This document shows positions 16,981 to 24,851 of a DNA stretch of 64,000 bases, piece by piece. A model generated the notes under the pieces. That model worked only from the letters and a program-made list of their open reading frames with translations. It had not been told where the DNA came from and searched no databases. Origin of the DNA: DAIOEK01 sp963721445 (GTDB taxonomy: Bacteria > Chloroflexota > Anaerolineae > Anaerolineales > Anaerolineaceae); NCBI GenBank assembly GCA_963721445.1, contig CAVRIZ010000008.1:1-64000 (forward strand). Reading direction: 5' to 3'. The position numbers and the translations under genes were made by a program. Each line of letters opens with the position of its first letter. Position 1 is the first letter of the stretch.

Positions 16981-17700
16981 ATGGCTATGCAGGGAAGTCT
17001 TCACGATATGTCAGTGGCGGATATCATCCAGGTGAATTGCCAGGATAAGAAAACCGCGCGGGCAACCATACAAAACGATCAAAAAAAGGCGGTCCTATTC
17101 TTTAAAGACGGAAACGTGATCCATGCCCAGCTTGATAACCTGCTCGGAGAAGAGGTTATTTATCAAATTCTGTCATGGGATGAAGGGGACTTTAGCATTG
17201 ATCTCGGGATTGAATCACCGGAAACGAGCATAAAACGGAACTGGTCAGGGCTTCTTCTGGAAGGTGCCAAGCGGTTGGACGAGTTAGCCTCTGAGGGTGG
17301 GTTGGAATTGGACCCCCTGCAAACACCAATCGACCAGAAGGATGAGTTAATAAAAGGGTTATTAAACAGATACATGGAATCCATTCCTTCTGCAGATGCA
17401 GTATCGGTGATAGGAATTGACGGGTATGTTAAATATATCGTTCAGAAGAATTTAATTGATGAAAGTGTTTTCGGTGCAACCGGAGCAGCCATACTCAACC
17501 TGGGCAAACGTTCGCTGGGATTGCTTCGAATGGATGGTTTCTCAAGAAGCGTAATTGGCGGTGATAACAATTCTTTTATGGTTGCAGTCATCAATAAATA
17601 CACGATCCTCGTGGCGATCTATTCTGCCCCGCTCCAAAAAATATCGGTCGATTGGAATGTGATCGAACAATTGATGGGGGATGTGGCTACCCTTCTCTAA
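16981..17700 (+). CDS. DUF4388 (PATAN) domain with C-terminal roadblock-like domain
   Basis: 239 aa. Residues 1-95 match DUF4388/PATAN: MQGSLHDMSVADIIQV, KKAVLFFKDGNVIHAQ, LGEEVIYQILSWDEGDFSI. PATAN domains are protein-interaction modules of two-component and polarity systems. Residues from about 120 onward (VSVIGIDGYVKYIVQKNL... GAAILNLGKRSLGLLRM... VAVINKYTILVAIYS) look like another LC7 domain. GGAGG precedes ATG 16981. Last gene of the cassette; its stop overlaps the convergent pentapeptide gene by 4 bp. Confidence 0.83.
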   Translation: MAMQGSLHDMSVADIIQVNCQDKKTARATIQNDQKKAVLFFKDGNVIHAQLDNLLGEEVIYQILSWDEGDFSIDLGIESPETSIKRNWSGLLLEGAKRLDELASEGGLELDPLQTPIDQKDELIKGLLNRYMESIPSADAVSVIGIDGYVKYIVQKNLIDESVFGATGAAILNLGKRSLGLLRMDGFSRSVIGGDNNSFMVAVINKYTILVAIYSAPLQKISVDWNVIEQLMGDVATLL

Positions 17701-18515
17701 CGATGAAGAGTACCATCGGGCATTATTGTCCCGGCTAAGGAAGACGCATACGATAATTGCTCGAATGTGATTTTCGCATCCAGTAAATTCGCTCGGGATA
17801 GATTCGCACCATCCAAATTTGCATTGGTCATTATCGCGCGCTGCAAACACGCGCTAACGAAATTCGTATTATTCAAATTAGCATCCGAAAAATTTGCAAG
17901 CGTTAGATTGCAATTCATAAAACTTGCCTGGAAGGCAGATACTTTCATAAATTTTCCTTCATACATATTCGACCAGGAAAAATCTCCCAAATTCATCGTA
18001 CAACTTTCCCAAATTGTCCATCTGGCTGAAGCGTGGATCATTTGTGCCCCAGTCAGATTTGCGTAGGTAAAATCAACCTTGTCCAGGTTGGATTGGCTTA
18101 AGTCTGCAAAATCTAGTCTCGCTTGAGAAAGACTTGCATTCAATAAGTTCGCACCGGTCATATTCGCGCCCCGCAGGTCGCATTGATTTAGGGAGGCATT
18201 ACTAAGCATCGTGTCGCATAGATCGGCAAGGATCAACACCGAGTTGTTTAAGGTGGAACCAATAAAGACAGAACCATTCCCCAGGAGAGCCCTCAGATCT
18301 GCATGTTGAATATCCGATCCACTAAGATCTGCTTTCTGGATATTTGCTGCATTCAGAAGTACCTTACCCATTTTCGCATAACGCAGTTCTGACCCCTCCA
18401 GGTTCGCTCCAATCAGTTTAGAGCCGCCCAACATTGCCATGTTCATTTTCGATCCCGCCAATTCGGCAAACATCAGGTCCGCATTTGGTTCGATTTTCTT
18501 TCCATTAATAATCAT
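17697..18515 (-). CDS. Pentapeptide-repeat protein
   Basis: 272 aa made almost wholly of A(D/N)LxX repeats: LIGANLEGSELRYAKM, ADLSGSDIQHADLRAL, CDLRGANMTGANLLNASLSQARLDFADLSQSNLDKVDFTYANL and so on, interrupted near residue 165 by ARWTIWESC. It should form a right-handed quadrilateral beta helix. Some relatives mimic DNA and protect gyrase, others are of unknown function; nothing here selects among them. AAGGGA lies upstream of the ATG at 18515. Convergent with the MglA cassette. Confidence 0.93.
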   Translation of the reverse strand: MIINGKKIEPNADLMFAELAGSKMNMAMLGGSKLIGANLEGSELRYAKMGKVLLNAANIQKADLSGSDIQHADLRALLGNGSVFIGSTLNNSVLILADLCDTMLSNASLNQCDLRGANMTGANLLNASLSQARLDFADLSQSNLDKVDFTYANLTGAQMIHASARWTIWESCTMNLGDFSWSNMYEGKFMKVSAFQASFMNCNLTLANFSDANLNNTNFVSACLQRAIMTNANLDGANLSRANLLDAKITFEQLSYASSLAGTIMPDGTLHR

Positions 18516-18654
18516 GGAATGTTCCCTTCAGGGTGGAATAAGTATATGAATTTATGCAATGATTATGCCAGAAAAATTACTTGATATACTAATCATAATA
18601 ACGGCATGTTTATTGCATAATAAACCTATGATTCCTATTAGATGGCAGGTGAAC

Positions 18655-19617
18655 ATGAAAATGAAAACCATCCTCCTTGTTACTGTGATATCCAGCTTAT
18701 TGCTGGGAGCTTGTGGATTAATCCCATCCTCCAAACCAGTGACCGACGACGCGATGCAAACTGAGATCGTTATGCTGTTAACATCGATGGTCACCCCGAC
18801 ACCGATTCCACCTATTGTTGATACCCCCGTTCCGGTGGAACCGTCTCCGACCTATAATCCTTCGATGCTTCCAGGTGTCCTGGTCACTGCAACACCTGAA
18901 CCAGTTGAAGAAACCAGCGAGCCACCAGTTCTCGATATCACACCGTCTGCGCCAACACTTGAACTTCTTACGTTCACTCCGGATGGCGGATCGTCATCCA
19001 CGGAAGAAGTCGAAGGACCCAAAGCTACAGCCACTCCCTCTCCTTCAGACCCGGTGGATGATTTGGGTGATCCTGATTTCATTGACACGTTCGATAACGG
19101 CGATAACTGGTTTTTGGGCAAGGATTCCTTTGTTGATCTGAAAGTCTCCAATGGAAACCTGGTAATGATCGGATTATCACCAACCAGCGGTTGGCGGATG
19201 ACGAATCGTACTGTCAAGGATGGATATGTTCAACTGGTCGGAAAAATGATCGAATGTAAAGGCGCGGACGGTTTTGGATTGATGGTTCGCGTACCCAATG
19301 TGACTACCGGCAACGGCGGCTATCTCTTCGGCATCACTTGCGATGGAAAATATGGCTTACGCAAGTGGAATGGCGAAAAAATGTTGACCTTGATCAATTG
19401 GAAATCAAACGATGCCATCAAGAAAGGTTCCAATCAAACCAATCGGATTGGGATTAGCCTGATCGGAAACGAAATTAAATTATATGTAAATGGCGTTTAT
19501 GTGGGTTCAGCCATCGATAAGGATTTCCGCCAGGGTGGTTTTGGATTATTCATCAGCGCGAGAGAGACCGATAAGATGACTGCCCTATTGGATGAAATTG
19601 CCCTTTGGAACGAATAA
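18655..19617 (+). CDS. Lipoprotein with Pro/Thr linker and C-terminal jelly-roll domain
   Basis: 320 aa. A signal peptide ends in the lipobox LLLGAC (Cys about residue 18), so it should be anchored in the membrane. Then comes a low-complexity Pro/Thr/Glu linker of about 110 residues, then a beta-rich domain (DFIDTFDNGDNW... NGEKMLTLINW... NRIGISLIGNEIKLYVNGVYVG... GGFGLFIS... LLDEIALWNE) like the LamG/DUF1080 concanavalin fold that binds or degrades glycans. ATG 18655 or 18661 follow AGGTGA; the upstream frame extension is unlikely. Likely role: cell-surface carbohydrate binding. Confidence 0.8.
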   Translation: MKMKTILLVTVISSLLLGACGLIPSSKPVTDDAMQTEIVMLLTSMVTPTPIPPIVDTPVPVEPSPTYNPSMLPGVLVTATPEPVEETSEPPVLDITPSAPTLELLTFTPDGGSSSTEEVEGPKATATPSPSDPVDDLGDPDFIDTFDNGDNWFLGKDSFVDLKVSNGNLVMIGLSPTSGWRMTNRTVKDGYVQLVGKMIECKGADGFGLMVRVPNVTTGNGGYLFGITCDGKYGLRKWNGEKMLTLINWKSNDAIKKGSNQTNRIGISLIGNEIKLYVNGVYVGSAIDKDFRQGGFGLFISARETDKMTALLDEIALWNE

Positions 19618-19632
19618 TTTAATCGATGCTTT

Positions 19633-19664
19633 ATCAGAGCCAGGGAACAATCCCTGGCTCTGAT
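19633..19664. terminator. Long hairpin between convergent genes
   Basis: Perfect 14-bp stem (19633-19646 with 19651-19664) around a 4-nt loop, directly between the lipoprotein and the aldehyde oxidoreductase. Probably a bidirectional terminator, though neither side has a strong T-run. Confidence 0.75.
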
Positions 19665-19674
19665 TATTTAATGC

Positions 19675-21843
19675 TTAGAGGTTTCTTTTTCTCGTTGTTA
19701 GCTCTACTAATTCTTGGAAATCGATTTCCAACCGGTGAAGAGTATCAAGTGTTGGTATTCCGTTCTCATCCCAACCACGCCGTTTATAGACTGCGTCCAC
19801 CAATTGCTCGTATTGACCTTCCCGGTATGTCCGGAGAGCAGATACTTTTTCAGGAACACTCATCCCGGTGATTTCGATGCCGGCCAATTCTATGAGGGCT
19901 TTATCATATCTCTCTGACCGTGATTCATACTCTTCATCGGTAACCGGCCCCATCGCACGGTAAGGAGGATAATCAGATGACCGTGTTCCATACCCCAATT
20001 TGAGATTGAACACGCGCTGGAAATTGTATACTCTTTCCGATTGAAGCATCAAATCTTCTGGGGTCACTTTCTGCCCTGTCACCCCTTCATATAACCAGGT
20101 GTAATTTTCTACATGCTCCGGCACTTTCGCGGGTTCCGCTGCAGTCGCATTCGATTGCGGAATAATATCATTCCAGGGTAATTTGCAAAGACCATGCAGG
20201 CTGAACCAGGTCCGCCAAACTGGAAAGTAATGTAGGGCTTCCGCTTTGGCTTGAAATGTGGGCAATTGTTTGTGGACCATATCCATGAAGATCAGCCAGG
20301 CGTCATCATGCTGGGCGCCTTTATTTGCCAGGGCATACCCGCCCTGCTGAGCCAAGGATTCTTTTGTCATGTATTCGGAGAATTCCAATCCCTTGCTTTC
20401 CATACCGATATCCTGGAGGATCGAAGGCTGCGCGCCGAACTGCTTATAGAAGATGTCTTTCATCGCACGGACACCCTGACCAACGATCAGACCGAAACCT
20501 TCACCCTTTGCCATGCCATGGATCATCTAAATCACGGAGTTATAATTTCCCCAGGTTAGATCCAGTCCGCCGGTACGATCTTTATTGAGAATGCCAAGTT
20601 CAAAACACTCCATCGCGAAGGCTACCGAGTTGGCTAACGAAATCGTATCAATGCCATAAGTGTCACAATAGAAATTCATTTCTAGGATCTGAGCCGGGTC
20701 AAAGATGCCAATATTGGATCCTAATCCGCCCACAGTTTCGTACTCCGGTCCATCGACTGCCACTACCTGGTCTTTGTAAGGGCCAGTCTGCAAATGGAAA
20801 TGGGGAACCATATGAGTACAAGCCAGGGTGCAACCATACCAACATCCATCAGGCGCCGAGTGGTCAAACTTTTCCTTCCAAACAGCCCCAACTATATTTT
20901 TCGATTCTTTGTCAGCGCCAAATTTGTAATTGTGGACGGGTAAGATATCAAAGTCATTCATGATTCCAACCAGGTAAGGCGTGCCAATTTGGCGCATATT
21001 ATTCTGCGTTTCATCGAAATCGGAGATCTCTTTGTTGATCCGTTTCCCGGCTCTACGCAATAACTCAAGGTCAGAACACCCATTGCTATCTGCCCCGGTT
21101 TGGGTGTACTTAACCACAATCGCTTTGATATGCTTGTCGCGTAATACCCGGCCAGCTCCACCGCGGGCAGCCTGTTTTATCCTTACCTCTTTTCTGCGTG
21201 GATCATAGAAGCTGATATTTAATCCGGTTATCGGTACATAATCCGCTGCTTGTCCGGCAGAGATCACGGAGATTCCCCGCATCTCGCGTTCGTCTGAAGC
21301 ATACATTTCGGTAAGTAGACGATTGATCAAATGCGTATCTAGTGGATCATTTGGCGCTTCTTCAATCCTAATTTGACCATGATCTCCATCAATAAAAATG
21401 ACAATCTCTTTATTGGATTTCCCTTGAATTTCGAGAGCATCCCAGCCTGCAAATTTTAAATATGGTCCAAAATATCCACCGCTGTTACTGTCAATAACTG
21501 AATGGGTTAACGGTGAGACTGTCACCACTGTTGCTTTACCTGACCCTGGATATTGCGTGATTCCCCCGATCGGTCCGCCTGAAATTACCAGTTCATTCTC
21601 CGGGGAGTTCCACCTGGTCTGCTCGTTTACAGCCTGCCATAACAACCACAGACAAAAGCCTCTTCCGCCAGTGAACACGTGTTTCATAGTATTTGATACA
21701 GGTTTCTCTAAGATCTCCAGGGAATCCACATTGATGTATAGGGTCCGGTTTGCATATCCCCTTACTACCGGCTGGAGTGTATAGTCTTGCTGCACCAATA
21801 TCTTGTGTTCTGGTCGGTCGGATTTCACAATCACTTGATCCAT
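19675..21843 (-). pseudogene. Aldehyde ferredoxin oxidoreductase family protein, interrupted by an in-frame TAG
   Basis: Tungsten/molybdenum-pterin enzyme family that oxidises aldehydes with ferredoxin. The first part (438 codons) has the pterin-binding N-terminus with TGGRGFCLWLL and GGPIGG, then AARGGAGRVLRDK and a cluster motif CWYGCTLAC (C-x3-C-x3-C, not the usual C-x2-C-x3-C). It stops at TAG 20527-20529; the same frame goes on at once with ATGATCCAT... for 283 codons containing the fourth-cysteine region HGLCKLPWNDI. Without the stop the protein would be about 722 aa. The junction, GNYNSVI-stop-MIHGMAKGEGFG, aligns with no missing residues. The ATG at 21843 has GGAG 6 nt upstream. It may be a pseudogene, a sequence error, or a readthrough or reinitiated gene. 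Confidence 0.85.
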
Positions 21844-21971
21844 TGTTCTCTCCAAGAGTTTGACTTTAGTACTATTATAATCAATAAGAATGCTTGATAA
21901 TAAATTATGGCTACGCGCATTTAATTATCAATTTTGTTTTTTGGTTTTGAATCTCTTTCTTGAGGATAAAT

Positions 21972-23222
21972 ATGACTTCCATTCCTCTTAAATATGGCGA
22001 TCACGAGATCGCGTTGGAGATATCTGATCCGGATTCGATTGATATTATTTACCCTCCGCGCATCATGGCAGAAAAACCGGGTTCCGAGATCGTCCGCCAA
22101 GCTCTCCAAAATCCCATTTCTCCCATTGATCTAAGCAAACTTCAATCCGCAAAGAATGTGGTTATTGCCATTAATGACAAAACCAGACCCGTACCATACC
22201 GCCATATCCTTCCACCCCTGCTGCTCTTTTTATCTAATCACGGTATTACCCCAGACCGTATATGTTACCTGGTAGCTACAGGAACACATACTCCCCTCTC
22301 CGGTGATGATTTAGAAAAATTACTGCCATCCGATATTCGATCAGAAAGCACGATCATCTGCCACGATTGTGATCGAAAAGAACAACTAATCGCTTTAGGA
22401 AAAACTCCATCCGGCACAACCGTGGAGATCAACCGCATTTTTTATGAAGCGGAGTATAAAATTGTAATTGGCAATATTGAGCCGCATCACTTTATGGGGT
22501 ATTCCGGGGGAGTAAAAACTGCGGCCATTGGGTTAGCCAGCAGGTCATCCATTCGTCAAAATCATGCCCATTTAACCTCCCCACTATCTTATACTGGCAA
22601 TTACGAGACGAATCCATGTCGGCTGGACGTGGAAGAAATGGGTAAGCTGATCGGAATTGATCTTGCGTTGAATGTGATCCAAAATACTGACAAAGAGGTC
22701 ATCGCTGCATTTGTAGGTGATCCGATGGCTGTGATCCATAGTGGAATTCCAATCTCGCAACAGAGCAGCCAGGTAGAAATTAAACAAAGATATGATCTGG
22801 TGATAGTCTCCCCGGGAGGGTATCCAAAAGACATCAACTTCTACCAGGCGCATAAAGCGATTACGAATGCAGCCGCTCTGACAAAGGATGGCGGAAGGGT
22901 TGTCCTCATCGCGGAATGCATAGAAGGACCGGGCAGCCTACCTTTCCAGGAATTCATGAAGGGAAAGACATCTCCCGATCAGATCCTTGTGAGTTTCAAC
23001 CAGGTAGGGTTTGAAATCGGTCCTCACAAAGCCTTTCTCCTCGCCAGGCAGCTGAAACGGATTCGAATTTCGCTCCGATCATCTATGCCTGACGAACTAG
23101 TTCGTTCACTGTTAGTGGAGCCAATCACGATGAGTGAAATCCACAACCTACTTAAACAACATACGAAATCAAGAACGGCGATCATCCCTTATGGTGTAAA
23201 CACCGTCCCACATGTTCTGTAA
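21972..23222 (+). CDS. larA: LarA-like (nickel-pincer lactate racemase family) protein
   Basis: 416 aa. LarA family motifs: NDKTRPVP near residue 65, ATGTHTPLS, the pincer-binding IEPHHFMGYSGGVKT (His and Lys), and SPGGYPKDINFYQAHKA in the C-terminal domain. LarA racemises lactate through a nickel-pincer nucleotide made by LarB, LarC and LarE, none of which is in the window, so another alpha-hydroxyacid substrate is possible. ATG 21972 follows GAGGA by 5 nt; the upstream frame start is not needed. First of a rightward series. Confidence 0.85.
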   Translation: MTSIPLKYGDHEIALEISDPDSIDIIYPPRIMAEKPGSEIVRQALQNPISPIDLSKLQSAKNVVIAINDKTRPVPYRHILPPLLLFLSNHGITPDRICYLVATGTHTPLSGDDLEKLLPSDIRSESTIICHDCDRKEQLIALGKTPSGTTVEINRIFYEAEYKIVIGNIEPHHFMGYSGGVKTAAIGLASRSSIRQNHAHLTSPLSYTGNYETNPCRLDVEEMGKLIGIDLALNVIQNTDKEVIAAFVGDPMAVIHSGIPISQQSSQVEIKQRYDLVIVSPGGYPKDINFYQAHKAITNAAALTKDGGRVVLIAECIEGPGSLPFQEFMKGKTSPDQILVSFNQVGFEIGPHKAFLLARQLKRIRISLRSSMPDELVRSLLVEPITMSEIHNLLKQHTKSRTAIIPYGVNTVPHVL

Positions 23223-23233
23223 AAAGAGAATCT

Positions 23234-23992
23234 ATGGTCGACTTTACATTACAACATCCTGAGCTAGATGGAAATTCCTTTACTTACGATGGTGATTCTA
23301 TCGGGATCTTGCTTCTTCATGGGCTCACCGCAACGACAGCAGAGGTCAGGTTATTCGCAAATAACCTTCGGCAATATGGTTGGACAATCTCCGCACCCCT
23401 GCTGCCAGGACATGGAACGAGCCTGCTTGACCTGGAACGATGCCGTTGGCAAGATTGGACAAAGCAAGCTGAAGAATCCTATCGAAACCTCGCGAGACGC
23501 TGCACCAGGGTGTTTATTGGCGGTGAATCAATGGGAGGATTATTGGCGACTTATCTCGCCAGTATCTTTCCGGAAATTGCTGGCATACTACTTTACTCTC
23601 CAGCTTTTCGTGCCAGAAAGTTATGGATGACCACGATCGCCCATTATTTTGTTCGGTTTAAGAGGAAGTCAAATCTGAACGATGGATTACTCTGGAAGGG
23701 TTATAAATTTCATTCGACCAGGGCTGGATATCAACTTCTTAAATTGCAATTACGAATGGAAAAACAATATCATCTGATCCACCAACCAATGGCCATGTTC
23801 CTGGGAAAGCTTGATACGACAATAGATCTTGTGGCAGCCGAAGCAATTTTTGATCAGATTCCCGCATCCAATAAATCATTTCATATATACGGTGCATCCA
23901 CTCATTGTATGCTTTTAGATCGGGAGCTGGATAAAATAACCACGGATTCAGTGCAGTTCATCGATAACGTTTTAAGTGATAAACGGGAATAA
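23234..23992 (+). CDS. Alpha/beta hydrolase, carboxylesterase or monoacylglycerol lipase type
   Basis: 252 aa. Oxyanion HG motif LLLHGLTATTAEVR, nucleophile elbow GGESMGG, an acid in LGKLDTTID and His in GASTHCML make a complete Ser-Asp-His triad. This resembles the Est30-type carboxylesterases, which cleave short or medium acyl esters. No signal peptide is present. It starts 11 nt after the LarA-like gene, so the two are probably co-transcribed. Confidence 0.85.
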   Translation: MVDFTLQHPELDGNSFTYDGDSIGILLLHGLTATTAEVRLFANNLRQYGWTISAPLLPGHGTSLLDLERCRWQDWTKQAEESYRNLARRCTRVFIGGESMGGLLATYLASIFPEIAGILLYSPAFRARKLWMTTIAHYFVRFKRKSNLNDGLLWKGYKFHSTRAGYQLLKLQLRMEKQYHLIHQPMAMFLGKLDTTIDLVAAEAIFDQIPASNKSFHIYGASTHCMLLDRELDKITTDSVQFIDNVLSDKRE

Positions 23993-24044
23993 TTTTGAAT
24001 GGGTTATAATGTTCTAAGAAGAGACTTCTTCGGTGGAGGATCAT

Positions 24045-24398
24045 ATGACTGACAACGTTCGCACCCCGGGTAAGACGACCATTGCTCCTGATGTTTTATT
24101 ATCGATTGCGAAATTGGCAACATTAAGTGTGGCGGGGGTTCATAAGTTGAGCGAGCAGCCAGCGGATATGGGTAGTATCTTTAAATCCAAACGGAGTGAG
24201 GGTGTAAAAGTAGAGGTTGAGAATAACACTGTCTACGCGGATCTGTTCCTCGAGCTGGATGGGGATGTAAATGTACGGGAAGTCTGTCGGAATGTGCAGG
24301 ATAAAGTAGCACGCGCGATCTCTGAAATGGTAGGTATGGAAGTTGGACGTATCAACATCCATGTAGAAAATATCGTCTATTCCTCGAACCAGGAATAA
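24045..24398 (+). CDS. Asp23/Gls24 family envelope stress protein
   Basis: 117 aa. The pattern TTIAPDVLLSIAKLATLSVAGVHKLSE, VKVEVENNTVYADLFLELDGDVNVREVCRNVQDKVARAISEMVGMEVGRINIHVENI is typical of Asp23 proteins, which associate with the membrane of Gram-positive-type cells. ATG 24045 follows GGAGG by 5 nt; the upstream GTG (24033) overlaps that ribosome binding site and is rejected. TATAAT near 24010 may drive it. Sits 2 nt before nusB, a common pairing. Confidence 0.88.
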   Translation: MTDNVRTPGKTTIAPDVLLSIAKLATLSVAGVHKLSEQPADMGSIFKSKRSEGVKVEVENNTVYADLFLELDGDVNVREVCRNVQDKVARAISEMVGMEVGRINIHVENIVYSSNQE

Positions 24399-24400
24399 CG

Positions 24401-24850
24401 ATGAAGTCTCGGACCAAGGCACGAAGTGTTGCCCTGCAAGTTTTATATGAATTAGATCAATCAACTCATGCGGTGGGTGAAGTATTTACCCATCGCATTG
24501 ATGAATATCCTTTGGAAGAACCACTCTCCCAATTCGCCAGTTCGATCGTGCAGGGAATAAGCCCTTTGAAAGAAGAGCTTGACCATGTTATTTCCAAGCA
24601 TGCCCCTGAATGGCCGTTCGATCAGGTGGCGATCATCGATCGAAACATTTTACGAATAGCCGTCTGGGAAATGGTTTTTGATTCAGCCACCCCAATAAAG
24701 GTGATCATAAACGAGGCGATCGAATTAGGAAAATTGTATGGATCAGACGCCACTCCCCGCTTTATTAATGGTGTCTTAGGCAGCCTGGTTCAGAATCAAA
24801 ATGAGATAAAACAGTATTTCGAGAATAGTAAACATCGCCAGACTGAGTGA
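24401..24850 (+). CDS. nusB: Transcription antitermination protein NusB
   Basis: 149 aa, usual length. N-terminal RTKARSVALQVLYELD and C-terminal IDRNILRIAVWEMVF, TPIKVIINEAIELGKLYGSDATPRFINGVLGSL are the classic NusB helices. With NusE (S10) it binds boxA RNA in rRNA transcripts and prevents early termination. ATG 24401 lies 2 nt after the Asp23 stop. Confidence 0.95.
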   Translation: MKSRTKARSVALQVLYELDQSTHAVGEVFTHRIDEYPLEEPLSQFASSIVQGISPLKEELDHVISKHAPEWPFDQVAIIDRNILRIAVWEMVFDSATPIKVIINEAIELGKLYGSDATPRFINGVLGSLVQNQNEIKQYFENSKHRQTE

Positions 24851-24851
24851 T

